Notes: generated from the letters alone by a model not told the origin. Shown: positions 43,901-56,246, numbered from the stretch's first letter. The stretch: DNA of 64,000 nt from Colias croceus (GCF_905220415.1 NC_059543.1:9686001-9750000), one strand, 5' to 3'. Numbers and translations: made by a program.

Positions 43901-45616
43901 ACAAACATTTCAAGTGTACACAATTACATTTTGAAAGCTTTTAGCATGGAATGTAGAATGTAAATATAATATATGGAACATAATTTTCAGAAGTTGTCAC
44001 GCATTTAGACTACAGCGTTGGAAGATTGGTACGGGCATTGTCAGACAAAGGAATTCTCCATAATACTATTATTGTGTTTATATCTGATAATGGTGCTCCG
44101 ACTGTGGGCCAGTTCAGTAATTGGGGAATAAATTTACCCTTCAGAGGACGAAAGCAAACTCCGTGGGAGGGAGGTGTTCGAGTACCTGCTTTTATTTGGC
44201 ATGCATCTTTGAAACCCAAAGTTTACGATGGCTTAATGCATATCACTGATTGGATGCCCACATTGTTAGCCGCATCTGGTGGAGAAATAGACGAAAAAAT
44301 TGATGGTGTAAATCAATGGCCAGCAATACTGCAAGGACAGAAATCTCCAAGGAAAGAAGTTTTTATTGCTGTTGAAGATAGAAATACCATTTACGCGGCA
44401 TTCAGGGCTGGTGACTATAAAATAATTATTGGAAATGTGACTGGATTGGGCAATGGATATTATGGAGCCGAGTATTTAGCTAATAAAGCAGCACCACCTG
44501 ATTACTTTTCTTCTCTCGTTACGTCAGATGTAGCGAAGGTTTTAGAAACATTGGGAATTAATTACGATTATGGAGAAGTAATGTCAACAAGACGGGCGGC
44601 AATGGTTAAACAAATAGATCAAGTCAGGGACCAAGAACCTTGTTTACCGTCACCAAGTGAGTTTCCCATAAGTATTTCTGTATTTATATTATTTTTTATA
44701 ATTTATGGCGCATAAATTAGTAATGAATAGTGTTAGAATGTCTCACAAGTAAAGACACTGTACAAAATCGTACAATTTTTTTTTTATGTTCTGTAATAAC
44801 ACAATGTTAAGAAAATGCAAAACTAGTTAATCACATAATCTTTTATCATGATCTATTTTTTATTGTGTTTAGATATTGTGAGATTAAAAATATTATCTGC
44901 AGATATAATGTTCTGTGATCCAGATTTCCTGAATAGATATTTACTATTGTCTGCCATTGTCCCAGACATGTCTAAATTTTGGTTTTGACAAAAGAAGTGA
45001 TAATAAAATGAATCACTTAACACACTTACCATTTTAAAAATAAAATATCAATTTTAGTTCACTTGAAACTACTATTTACTTGAAATTTTCATACAAACAA
45101 TGCTCATAAACTTGTATAAAGTTATTTGATGCTAATTAAATAAAACGCCTTATATGATTCATTTCACATTTTTTATAAAAAATACTACCTAATTACTCAC
45201 TATACGAAAATAAAGTAAAAACATCTTTAATCCATTCCATTTCAGCTCGCGGTTGTTTATACAACGTCCAGAAAGATCCCTCTGAGAGTCACAATCTCTG
45301 GTCTCGAGGGCAAAAAATTACAGCCTTGTTAACTATAAGGTTACGAGCTCTATGGTCAGATTTGCTCAGGCGTGGTGCTCCTAAATTGGATGACGAAGCC
45401 GACCCTGCTAATTACAATTATATATGGTTACCATGGATAGACAGTAATACAAGTACAAATGAACTTAGTAATTATAGCGGGAGTGTAAGAAACGCAAATT
45501 TACTTACGTACAGCAGTAACCTTTACAATTATACTTTAGCAAGTAATATTACTGGTTGCGAGAGTACTCATGGTTTTCGCAACTTCATATGCCTCTTAAG
45601 GAGTGTGTTCAAATGA
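31917..45616 (+). CDS. arylsulfatase B-like, first gene of the tandem pair
   Basis: Eight exons: 31917-31939, 35083-35185, 42315-42474, 43043-43269, 43363-43471, 43700-43852, 43991-44656, 45246-45616 (603 residues). The start exon was chosen because MILRFYNW joins in phase to QKWWLLLGLFSVSAS, giving a good signal peptide. Sulfatase hallmarks in order: metal-binding VDD (40-41), CTPAR with Cys79 as the formylglycine precursor and Arg83, GKWHVG, the APHAG His, FISDNG (metal Asp-Asn) and the RGRK Lys. Family enzymes hydrolyse sulfate esters in lysosomes or as secreted proteins; insect members include the glucosinolate sulfatases of diamondback moth. The substrate here is unknown. The C-terminal exon adds a long tail with four Asn-X-Ser/Thr sites, absent from the second gene. 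Intron 2 is over 7 kb and crowded with repeats. A poly(A) signal is at 45761. Confidence 0.93.
33714..34946. mobile_element. unclassified 1.2-kb element with short TIRs and mirrored CTCGAG motifs
   Basis: The ends are ATAGATAGGGAGGCGA (33714-33729) and its inverse (34931-34946). Inside are three CTCGAGCGCGTCAGATTAAG-like motifs in forward orientation in the left half (33751, 33890, 34028) and three in inverse orientation in the right half (34484, 34622, 34753), plus partial GTCAGATTAAGA words at about 34403 and 34431. There is no open frame. It lies in intron 1 of the first sulfatase gene. The target duplication is unclear. Confidence 0.7.
35245..35485 (+). mobile_element. tRNA-derived SINE
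   Basis: The head CCTCCTTGGTACAGTGATTG has an A box and GGGTTCGATTCCCGG a B box, followed by an A-rich stretch and a body with GATCACCTACTTGTCCCTAA and CCCCACTACGGGGACAAGGG. A decayed relative of the same family is recognisable at about 52018-52150. It lies in intron 2 of the first sulfatase gene. Confidence 0.85.
36610..36862 (+). repeat. dispersed repeat (GGGGTTCCGTACC family)
   Basis: It runs from GGGGTTCCGTACCGAAAGGG through CCAGGCTGTATTTAATAAAC, TGAAATTTTCACAAATGATG and TTGCCGCTATAACAACAAAT to GCCCGACTCGCAATTGGCCG. I recognise the whole string as a very frequent lepidopteran repeat. A more diverged relative is at 48116-48560 (start GGGTAAGTGCGAGTCGGACT). Confidence 0.75.
37629..37664. 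repeat. perfect 36-bp palindrome
   Basis: The half CGGCATTTAAAAGCGATT is followed immediately by its exact reverse complement, with no spacer. It is in intron 2 of the first sulfatase gene. Confidence 0.95.
37798..38165 (+). repeat. non-LTR-like 3' tail, family D, split by an insertion
   Basis: The left part (37798-37900) and right part (about 38075-38165) match the uninterrupted copies at 49836-50022 and 56518-56713. The inserted ~175 bp carries AAGAAGTAAAACTTCTTA and ends in AAAGAAGTTTCACTTC, the same terminal word as the element at 3532-3660. Confidence 0.7.
38944..39120. mobile_element. 177-bp MITE with TAA target duplication
   Basis: The terminal inverted repeats start GGGCTGATTTTTCAATCCTT and are about 29 bp, near perfect. 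TAA flanks both sides (38941-38943, 39121-39123), as in PIF/Harbinger-type elements. Confidence 0.85.
39776..39966 (-). repeat. non-LTR-like 3' tail, family D, antisense
   Basis: The inverse of the family at 37798, 49836 and 56518, with ACAAAGTCGTTTTCTCTGTC at the left and GAAGCCGTGGGCGGAAAGCT at the right end. Confidence 0.7.
41868..42155. repeat. dispersed repeat (GTAAGGTACCATACTCCACA family)
   Basis: It contains GTAAGGTACCATACTCCACA, GTGAGTTTCGTTCGGTGAGT and TTTCGCCAGGTATCAGGCGC, words that I recognise from a common lepidopteran repeat. It ends about 160 bp before exon 3 of the first sulfatase gene. The class is not determined. Confidence 0.5.
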
Positions 45617-45760
45617 AAGTACAATTATTAAGACTTGTATAGTATAATATAATATGTTCACTAAGTTAAATTGTGAACGTTCGGCATTTAAGTATTTTTA
45701 TTTTATATTAGTACCTTAAAAATGACAACATTTTGTGATTTTTGTTTGTGTGTGTTTTTT

Positions 45761-45766
45761 AATAAA
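45761..45766 (+). terminator. poly(A) signal of the first sulfatase gene
   Basis: AATAAA about 145 bp after the TGA stop, followed by a GT/T-rich stretch. Confidence 0.65.
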
Positions 45767-46084
45767 GTTGACATTTTTATATGGGCTTTTATTTTCAAGT
45801 TTCAATATCCTTACAGGCTGCAGGCATAAGGTAAACTGCAGTATTAATACATATAAAAGGACTTTAATGATTTTCTTTCCATGCTATACTACATTTTAAT
45901 CATTGTTGTATTAAACTAGGAATCTTGTTTCTGAAGTTTACTAAGAAAATTCATGTTTAATCAAATTAAATGGATGGCCAGCTTTATTGAATCTGAGGGC
46001 CTGTAAAAATGGTGATCAATTGACAAACGAAAACGTTCAAGGAAAATTATTAAAATCAATCTGCCTGAAAATATTAAAATCAAT

Positions 46085-46134
46085 CTCAACTAGCTGTGCC
46101 CTACGGATAAAACCGCAGGGCACAGCTAGTTGAG
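46085..46134. repeat. 18-bp-arm hairpin built from two opposed repeat heads
   Basis: The arm CTCAACTAGCTGTGCCCT is mirrored exactly at 46117-46134 across a 14-base centre. TAGCTGTGCCCTRCGG resembles the head of tail family B (CTAGCAGTGCCCCGCGG). Confidence 0.9.
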
Positions 46135-47452
46135 TGATAAACGTTAACTATTATCTAATCCGAGAGGTTGGTTACACGTAGAAATAGCAGACGAGCTCGC
46201 ATAAGTAGTTTTAGTTCCCTGTTGTGAACTTATATTCTATGAACTTGATCCTGGTTGTGTTGATTAGAGGATCCAAACGTCTGTAACATTATTTGTCTAT
46301 CTACGAATATTTGGCCTCTGCTTATTTAATTGAACAATATTTTACCGTAATAAGAGTTTAGTGAGTACAGGTTTAGTTTTTCTTCCTTGCTTTGAGTTTG
46401 TACATACCTATGTTTACCTTTAAAGTTTAAACTGTTAATATACATACGTATTATAATAAATACAAATTTTTCGAGTACGGAAACAAATAAACAGAAAAAA
46501 AGATAATCAGAAATAAACATATCTCGTACCAACTTGACCGATATCAAGTGTATTATGTACAAGGGGATAAATAAGAAATAAATAAGATGGATACCAATAA
46601 AATACACGTTAAGAGTGGTGATTTCTTAGTTCTTACTGCCTGTAACAAATAATTTTATATCAATCAGGATTATTTCATATTTGTTTGTTTCATTCATTTG
46701 TATAAAGTTTATTAACACGATTTTAGTGAAAAATGAAATTTTAATTTTCGTTTCATTTACATATCAACCACGTTTTCTTACGTAAGGGAATAGGTATGTT
46801 AATAAATAATTAAATAGTTCTGATTTTATATAAGACTCATGTAGAATTGTAGAGTTCTGCTCTACTAAGCAGATCGTTTTTATTTGTGTCTTTTGAGCTA
46901 CGTTTTTCTGAATAGTTTGTTTAATAATAAAGATTGATTAGATAAAGTTGACTTTCACTCATTGCTTCTGCAGCAAAATCTGCGTATTGTACCTACTTAA
47001 TAATTGATAATAAATATATAAACTTACGTAATTCAATTTTACTGACTTTACCGTAGTAAAGTTGTAGGTAAACTGAAGGAACTTCTGATAAAAAGCAAAC
47101 AACTATAAACCAAAGCATACCTAGGAGTAATGCAGGCAACTTCAACAAATTAAAAATTATTTATGCAACGTTAACTACAAATATAAATTAAAAATAAGTA
47201 TTCATAAATCTAATTAAGTGCTCGTTCCTTGCCGATACTTAAATGGGACGTCTGCCAACATCCATAAAAGAAAAATGGATAATAAAAACTATACTTCGAC
47301 TATGAGTAGGTATAATGTCCTCTAGGTACCTAGGTAATTAGAAGATACATAACTATTAACTTATTAAAAAATTTACAGGAAATCGAGTCGTACGTATTTT
47401 ATCTTCAACTGTTTTTTTTTCTCTAAAATTCTTCAGAGCAGCGTGCTATTTG

Positions 47453-47549
47453 ACAAGTAGGTAGTAGAAAACTACTACCTACTTGTTAAAGACTTGTTAA
47501 AACTACTACTACTACTAAAAAGTAGTAGTAGTAGTAGTTTTAACAAGTC
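47453..47549. repeat. two adjacent strong hairpins with ACT/AGT triplets
   Basis: Hairpin 1 has arms 47453-47467 and 47472-47486 with an AAAA loop. Hairpin 2 (47491-47549) has at least 26 perfectly paired bases built on an (ACT)n run and its (AGT)n complement with a short A-rich loop. Only four bases separate the two. Confidence 0.95.
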
Positions 47550-48639
47550 CTTGCAATTGTCGACATACATGACATACATTGCTGATCTAATAAACATTTA
47601 TGTAAATAGGTCATAACACATTCATAGTTCTTGCAGAATGTAGGTCAGTTGTACATTATGAATCAAATTTGAAGAATAACTGTTAGTTTGAACGATGCTG
47701 CAGAGTATAGACTATTATAATAATTGGTATTTGACATAAAATTGTTCTAAAAATATATTATATGAGCCGTCGCATCAGATAAATGAGTGAGTAATGTTTT
47801 ATTTATGAGTTATAGTAGGAATAAATTATTTGAAAAACCTATTTATTTAACTCTATAATGGTCTAAAAGTGATGATCTACCTATAAGGTATAAGAAAAAG
47901 GTTTGAAATAAATAGAAATGTAGGACCAGAATTTTATTAATGCAACACTTAAATTTATCCCAAATTATGCGAATCATAAGGAAAACTGGTCAACATACCT
48001 ACTCAAAACCAAGTCAAAATCTATTTAATCTTATTAAGAAGTTAAGAACATATTTTATAAATTAACACTGGGTATTTGAAGTTCATCACTCAATATTTTT
48101 CTTGTAGTAGTGATAAAAAAATACCGGGTAAGTGCGAGTCGGACTCGCGCTCCGAACAAACATTTTTTTAATAATATTACTTTAAATGTATGCTTTTAGA
48201 AATTTTTCCTTTATCTGTGCTATAAGACATTGCTTTTTACCAAATTTTAAGAATGCAATGCGTGAACAATTACGAAAAGTATCCTGTAGATTTTGTTTCC
48301 TTTAAGAATGTCGAAATTTGCGAAAATTTGTAGCAACGGCTGTAGGTATATAAGATGATTTGATTTCGTTGGTATATAAGTTTGATTTTTCACTATTTCA
48401 ATGGACCGTAGGGTTAAGTATTCAATTCCTGTAAATTTTCAGCTAAGTACATATCTCTACGAGTTCCTGAGAAAAAGAGTCAAACAGACAGACGGACAAA
48501 AAAGTGATCTTATAAATTTTCCGTTTTCTTCTCTTGAGGTTTTTCTTTTGAGGAACCCTAAAATCTTACACTTACGTCACTTCTATTTTCAATGCCAGAG
48601 CGTTTATGATTTATTCAAGTTATGAGTTTTTAACTACGC

Positions 48640-48817
48640 TGTGACGGGTGACCCGCGGTTTTACCAACATTGCTAAGCTCCTTTTGGTCTTAGTGTGATG
48701 ATATAGCCTCCCTTGATAAATTGACAGTGAAATAATTTTTCAAATCGCTCTCGTGGTTGGCAAGCTAACATCAAGCAAACAAACAAACAAACTCTTCAGC
48801 TTTATAATATTAGAATA
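48640..48817 (+). repeat. non-LTR-like 3' tail, family B (diverged)
   Basis: It shares GACCCGCGGTTTTACC, ATTGCTMMGCTCCTKTTGGYCTTAG and the (CAAA)n CTCTTCAGYTTTATAATATTAG end with 2834-3055, but has several internal deletions. Confidence 0.6.
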
Positions 48818-49665
48818 AATTGTTCATTCACAAATATAGTTTAAAAATTATGTACACACAATTATTGTGTCCTCAATTGGCCATTTTAAGTAAAGTTACA
48901 TAATTTTAAGGTTCTTACGATCGCGATGGCTTTTTATCTGTTGAAAGATCATATCGTTAACTTTTACAGATATGTCTTTTACGAAATAATGGGTCATATA
49001 TTGTTCATTTTAAGTACGAACAAAAATTATTAAAGAAACAGTATTATTTTATATAGTTAACTAATTAATTAATTATCTTGTATGGAATGCAAAACTTTTT
49101 AATCAATATTTTTTTTTAAAGGAGGCTATTTGTCTACTAAAAATACGCAATAAGATTTTTTTTTCAGATAAGGGCCTAAATATTATAATTGAGTCCGAAA
49201 AATATAAAGATGTTTATGTTTAACCCTGCCTTTTTAGTTTTGTGAGTGTGTATAAAGTATTGTAAGTACCTTCAACCATTTTAACTACTGGTAAATAAAT
49301 AATATAAAAATAGTTTATCGTCATACTAATATCATAATTATTTTCTGATAATTATTAATTGTTTATAATGCATTTAACTATGTTATAAAACCCTTGAATT
49401 GATTGCACAATCAATTCGTGCAAAGATTGTCTCTTATGTTGTCGGCCAGTTAGTTTTTTATCAGTGCGAAAGACGCACGTAAGATATTATGTATAAGAAA
49501 ATTTGTACATAGTTTATTTTAAAATTTAAATTATTTTTTTTAATTTTATTATATAGCTTTTTCATGTTTTGGTTTCGTGGTTTGGTTAAGGCTACGTATC
49601 TCTATTTATAATTATTATTTGGATGAGTACATACGCAGTATCGAAGATCTCAATATTAAAGGAAA

Positions 49666-52600
49666 ATGCATTTATTAACCTTTTGGTTGTGTTTAATTGT
49701 GTCTCAGTTGAGTTTTAGTGGAGGCAGTCGGCCAAACATAGTATTAATTGTAGCTGATGATCTGGTAAGTAGAGTTTGGTATTCGTTGATTATTCAATTA
49801 ATTTTAACAATTAATCTATGTATTTATATTTAAACTAGTTTAACGCCCACGGCTTCGCCCGCTTCGTCTAAAACCTAATAAAGCATATACTAAAACCTTC
49901 CACTTGAATCACTCTATCTATTAAAAAAAACCGCATCAAAATCCGTTGCGTAGTTTAAAAATTTAAGCATACAAGGACATAGGGACAGAAAAAGCGATTT
50001 TATTTTATGCTATGTAGTGATTTTAATACCTCTATTTTTTCTGTACTTGCATTGAAAATTATATTTTATATAATACGCGCGTTTGTTTATTACGTATTTT
50101 GCATAGAATATCTCATATCTAAGATCTCATATCTCGTAACTCGTTGTAAGGCCACATTTTATATGATTTAATAAATTAATTATTAATCCTATTAATAAAT
50201 TTAATCAATAATATATTATTATCATATCATTAGAACCTTCAATAACAAACAATACCTACCTATAGGTGAAAACGAATCCCTATTAGGTACTATCTTGAAT
50301 TATGTTAGCTGGACCAATTTCAGAACCCAATATTTTTTCGTTGTGTTTATTATTGTCAGGAGATGGCTTTTATGATAGCATGTAAATAATAATATATTGT
50401 TAAAAGAAAAAAAAATCTAAGAAATCTTACGGCTATTTTAAAAAATACACGAGCTTGAAAATTTGCGCGATAAGATTAGTATAAATAAATCGTAGGCGAA
50501 TAAAAATTGACTAACTAACTAATTTTTATTGAGCGACTAAAGCAAAAAATATGAACCTTAAAATATTAAATATCATAAAAAGTTATAGTTGTCTTAGTTG
50601 CCCGTGACCCACATTTTAAGTCATTTTACCCAATAATAAAATGTCACACATTATGCAATAAGAAAACAAATAAAGTCGAGAGCGTTTAGAAAGTGAAGTA
50701 CTACAGGAAGTACTTATGTGATCACAATTGATTTTATTGCGCAAAAAAAGGTACGAAACGTGCCGGGATTTTTTTATTTTATTTTACGTCTATTTATTTA
50801 CCGTGTTTTATAACGATCGACTCTAAAGTTGCTCAAATAAACAATCTGACTACGACGCACAGTACGTAATAACATGATACAATTTATATAATAATTCTCT
50901 ATTAATATTATAAAGTCTGCCTGTGTGTCTGTAAACCCCTAAACTTCATATAGAGGATGAAAGTATAATATGCATATGTGCGTAGTTGGGGCAGCTTTCT
51001 TTGACGTACAGATAACTATAAATACAAAGAAACAATTGTTAAATAAGTATATTAATTCACTTCGCTCAATGAAATATTATTAGCTAACATCAACATTATG
51101 TTTTGCATTGAAAAATATCCTTCATTTGACCTGCAGGACAATAATAGCTATAGACCGTACAATCTTAGATCTTACTTATTGATCCAAGGGTACAATACCA
51201 AGACAAAATGTAAAATTTTAAATTATAAATTTATTAAGATATTTATCGATTTTCATTCAAACATTGGAAATATTTTAGAATTTCAGTGAATATTTGGAAA
51301 TTTTTCTGTAAGCTCTCGTAATTGTTTAAATTGTTCTATTTTGGTTGGAGAGTTGAAGAAAATAATACGAAACTTGCAAACTTGCGAAAAGCTTCGGAAA
51401 AATATGTTTAATTTCAATGTTGTTTTATATTTTGTTTTAAGCTAAAGTAATACTCCTGAAAACACGTTTACATAGTTGAGCAATATTCCGGTTTGTGAAG
51501 TTACACATATATGTACTGTTTCAGGGTTGGGACGACGTGAGTTTTCACGGTTCAGACCAAGTGTTGACGCCCAATATAGACCTTCTGGCGTACACAGGCG
51601 TGGCCCTGGAGCGGTATTACAGCCATTGCATATGCACACCATCACGCTCAGCGCTGCTTTCAAGCAAGTTTGCCCATGTCACAGGTAATGCACCAATACA
51701 TTTAGCTTTACACTATGATTTCACTCTAAAATCGAGCGTACAACTTTACGCGAAGTTGCAAAAGGGTTTTGTACATTAAAATTTTGTACTCGCTCCCGTT
51801 TCGCATCTGTTGCATGTAATTTAAAAGCGTTTAGTGCCTAATAAATAACTTTACGTACTTAAGTTAGTAAAATTGTACTTACTAAGTTACTAAGTAAGTA
51901 AAATTGTACGAAAACAACATACCTAATGTATATGAAAACTGAATTGAATGGGCTTTTTCTTTCACTCACACATAATAATAAATTTGAAGAACGGAACAAA
52001 TTATACCTATTAATAATTCTGGTGGAGACAAAAGTGTTAGTCTGGAAGTTCATCGAACGTAGATCACCTTCTGATCCGCAAAGAAAATCAATGAGTGAAA
52101 AATAAAAATATGCATTAGGCGTAGATTACCTTATGTAAGAAGAGAATAAGATTGTAAGCACAACAGTTGCATGTACTCTTTACATCACTAAATGTGATGA
52201 TCATCTCAGCTTGTGTAACTCTCTTCGTTAGGAACCTTTTTCCTTCGAAATACTAGGTATATAGTTGTAAATTGAGTTTAGGTATTTAGTTACAATTGCC
52301 TATAAGTAATAGGATGGTGCAAATAATAATTATCGAGTGACCACATTGCAGATACCTGTCACTAAAGCCTGCACTCCTACGTGAATCTTGATTAATCTCT
52401 CTGTATTGATAGGGATTTGAATACTAAACAAGCCAAAGCCACGGTTTGTCTCTAAAATGATGAGAATTTAATATTTCCATCTATTTTCATATAGACCATC
52501 GATATTTGCTGTACTTTGATACTTATTTTCATTCATTCAGCTTCTTAAAAATCATATACCGCAAAAACTAATTTATCGAAATACGCCCCAAAACTTGAGG

Positions 52601-55600
52601 GATTTCCAACTGTTGAATTATAGTTTGTACATGAGTTGTCAAAAACTTACACCTTTTTGGTGAATGAAATCCGCAATTTGCTTTGCGAATCGTAAAGTAC
52701 AATCTACCAAGATTAGATCTTGTCTCGATTAGCATGGATTACACAAGATGAAATTTATGCAGGCGCTTTTGAAATACGTATTAGAAAAATGGTCATGTTT
52801 CGTTTTATATTTTAGGCATGCAAGGCTATCCTTTGACAAATGGAGAGGATCGAGGCTTACCCTTGACATTGAAAATAATGCCACAGTATTTTAAAGATTT
52901 GGGTTACACAACTCGTCTAGTTGGAAAATGGCATGTGGGTCATTCGCGGACAGAATATTTGCCAATGTCTCGAGGATTTGACAGCCATTTCGGACACAGA
53001 GGAGGCTACATTGATTACTATGAATATCTTTTGATGGAGAATGTACGTATATTTCTTTATTAATGATGATGTCATTGAAATTGTTTTGATGTGAACAGAT
53101 GCATTTTGCGTTAATATTTTGTCAGTGTTTCGAATATAAATGAATTCATACCTATAACTACTCGTACCGATACAGAAATACTTCAAAGTACTGGACCGAT
53201 TTTGAAAAAACTCACGTGTGCATAAAAATCCAAAATTGTTTCGGAGTCATAGACAATAAACTCTACTATAGTAAATCTAAATACACAACAATAAGTTAGT
53301 TTCAGAGTAATATTCTCCATTTTGATATTGAAAAAATAAAATTTATATTTACCTATACTTATAGTGGAGTATTGGAGAAGTATCTGGATTGGATTTATAC
53401 AGAAACATGACGCCGGCTTGGGACGAAAAGGGTTACGTAACAGACCTTTATAATGAAGAAGCCAAGTCAAGTGAGTTGTTATTTTACCATTTAAAGTTCA
53501 CAAGGTCAATATGAAACAATAAATTTACATTTAAATTAGTTCTCGCTATAATATATGGTCGTGGTCAGTGACTCTACTTTTGACCTGTTGAGATTTTCTT
53601 ACAATTAATCGGGTATACAAATTATTATTATTTAACAAAATTATAGAATTGGATTTTATACTCCATACATTAAGTGATATTTAGCTATTATGTAAAGGTA
53701 CTAAAACTACTAAAAGAAACACTTCGCAAATTTAAACACACTTATACTATATGGTAGGTAGGTAGCCTATTTTGAAATACACAACATGGCAAATGAACTG
53801 TAAGGATTTAAATCATTTATCCTAATAATATGTACTAATTAACTTTTTCAGTAATAAAATCGCATGATAAAGCACAGCCTCTATTCCTGGTGGTGGCTCA
53901 CAACGCGCCGCACTGCGCTAACGAAGGGGCTCCCTTGCAAGCGCCTCCAGAAGATGTGCGTGCTATGCGCCACGTGGAGTCCCCGAAAAGGAGGATTTAT
54001 TCGGGTAAAATAAGTATATCGATTATTATGTTATGATTATAATTGATTTTTTTAAAGAGTATAGTAAAGCGAAAGCCGCCCGAGACTTTCTAGGTGTAAA
54101 CCTGAAGCGATATCTTTCGTTTTACCGTGAAATAGACTTCAGATTCAATTTTCTCGAGTTTCCAAAATGTTATAAATTTCATTCAATAAAAGACTATCAA
54201 AAGTAAATTGTACATTTATGTAAATATGATTTACATAGTTCCTCTTTAATTTGGAGAATTTTGATATTTCAGTTTCGAGAATCGAATTCCCAGAAAGATA
54301 AGCAAATACCAGTCGAAAATAGTTTATTACACGTGTTTGGTTCAAGTAATATTATTTCTAGAGGATGGCAATTTACATGGAAACGAATTCATTCATAACT
54401 AAATAAGGAAGTAACTGCTTAATTAGGGATTTGTAAATAATAAATAGGCCTACATCACTTGGCTTTGGTTCAGGGACATTAGTAGATTAATTCAAATCCT
54501 CAGCCTTAATACTTGACCCGCTTGGATTATGTATGATAATATTAAAAGGTTATGTGATGGAGACTTTAATAATATAGTAGGTAGGTTTGATTGATATAAA
54601 TATACTTAATGTACCTACGTATGTTAGGGTTTTATATGTTACCCTTAACCCTTGTGTAAAAACCTTTTTTAACTCACGAGATTGCAAATAATTGTAGTAT
54701 AACTGTGTTCTATAACAATGGCTTAATTTTAAGCATAGATTATAAGTTCATAGAATGTAATCTAACGGTGTTTACAATTTTGAAAAGGTAATAAAATAAT
54801 ATAAGTATTCGCATCGAATATTCGTAGCGTTGTGTATAAACAAATAATAAACTAAGCTATTGAGCTCTCACTACTTATAAGAAATTTTTCTTGAATTTCT
54901 GTCCTATTTGTTCCATCCAATATTTTTTTGAGAAAATATTAGTTCAAAGTTTTGATTGAGGGCACTCATTGAACTCTACAGTTTGCAATGTTCAAAAGTG
55001 CAAAATGCAGTTTTATAATCAAATGAGTAATAACATAGTTGAATTCCGTTTTCTAAATTCTAATTTTATTTTTTTCAGCTATGGTTAAAAAGCTAGATGA
55101 CAGCGTAGGTGATATTGTTAAAGCGCTACATGACAAAGGTATTTTGGACAACACAATTATCGCGTTTATATCAGATAATGGTGGAATAACATCTGGATCA
55201 TCTGTTAATTACGCATCCAATTATCCTTTAAGAGGCCTCAAGTTAACTCCGTTTGAAGGAGGCATTAGGGTAAATGGATTGGTATGGAGCAGGAATTTAA
55301 CTGGAGCGAATCACCTATGGAAAGGATATATGCACATAGTTGATTGGATGCCTACTTTGATACGGGCCGTTGGCTCGGATCCACCAACAAACATTGACGG
55401 TATTGACCTCTGGGACAATATAATATCGAACAAACCTTCCAAGCGAAATGATATATTTGAAATCGACGACTATACCGGTTTCGCTTCTATTATACATGGT
55501 GATTTCAAATTGATAGCAGGCAATGTGTTGACAAATTATAGCAATCACCAAGGGAAAGATTTTCGAGGGATGATAGGACATCCTCCGTCATATGTAGACG

Positions 55601-56161
55601 CAATTAAAAGGAGTAAAATATATTCTGTGATACGAGACATGGAGATACCTTTCACGTTTAACGATACGAATTTACGCAACGACATTAAAATAGATTGTCG
55701 AACGAAAGAAATTTATAAAGATGTTGAGATTTGCTATCCAAAAAATGGTAAGTCTATTTTATCAGTTTTATTTTCACTTATATGATTTTAATTTATCTTG
55801 AAAATTTAAAGTTAGACGTTTTATTTTAACGACCATTAAAATCTTTATCCTGTCTACAAATACGTAGTATATATCTGTCAACTGTGCTACAAATGTGTAG
55901 AATGCTCCAATGCCGTTATTTTAATTGACCTATTTCTGTGTTGCAGGAAAACATTGCGTATTCAACATAAAGGAGGATCCCTGTGAAACGAAAGACCTAT
56001 CGGACTCTCAGCCAGATGTCGCCAAAGAATTGTACTCTCGTTTACAAGTTGAAATTATAAGGACGATTCGGAGGCGAGTGCCCCTCCATAGAGATTTGAG
56101 AGCTGCGCCGAGCTTACATAATTATACCTGGACCACGTGGGCTAACGGAATCTCATCTTGA
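49666..56161 (+). CDS. arylsulfatase B-like, second gene of the tandem pair
   Basis: Seven exons: 49666-49764, 51525-51684, 52816-53042, 53365-53470, 53852-54004, 55079-55747, 55947-56161 (542 residues). The start exon encodes MHLLTFWLCLIVSQLSFSGG, a typical signal peptide, then PNIVLIVADDL with the metal Asp pair. CTPSR (Cys70 as the formylglycine precursor, Arg74), GKWHVG, NAPHC with the His, FISDNG and RGLK complete the active site, so it is probably catalytically competent. Five internal exons match those of the upstream gene in length (160, 227, 106 versus 109, 153, 669 versus 666) and in phase, showing tandem duplication. It differs in having signal and first motif in a single exon and a short, basic C-terminal tail instead of the glycosylation-rich one. 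Poly(A) signals are at 56174 and 56241. The substrate is unknown. Confidence 0.95.
49836..50022 (+). repeat. non-LTR-like 3' tail, family D, in intron 1 of the second sulfatase gene
   Basis: From AGTTTAACGCCCACGGCTTC to CTATGTAGTGATTTT, uninterrupted; same family as 37798, 39776 and 56518. Confidence 0.75.
52018..52150 (+). repeat. decayed fragment of the 35245-type SINE
   Basis: It shares GGTGGAGAC, GTAGATCACCTTCTGATCCG / AAAGAAAATCAATGAGTGAA and a GCATTAGGCGTAGATTACCT stretch with the body of the SINE at 35245-35485, with many substitutions and no head. Confidence 0.45.
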
Positions 56162-56173
56162 GTAATGATTAAG

Positions 56174-56246
56174 AATAAAACGTTATATTATGTTGATGTA
56201 CATTTTGTAAATATATTTATCTGTAATATTATGTTATAAGAATAAA
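56174..56246 (+). terminator. poly(A) signals of the second sulfatase gene
   Basis: AATAAA at 56174-56179 and again at 56241-56246, both within 90 bp of the stop. Confidence 0.6.

Larger units (their letters stand above)
45617..49665. other. intergenic region between the two sulfatase genes
   Basis: I see no gene. It contains the 3'UTR of the first gene (poly(A) signal 45761), a hairpin at 46085-46134, two strong hairpins at 47453-47549, the diverged GTTCCG-type repeat at 48116-48560 and a family B tail at 48640-48817. The promoter of the second gene should lie just before 49666 but no motif stands out. Confidence 0.5.
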
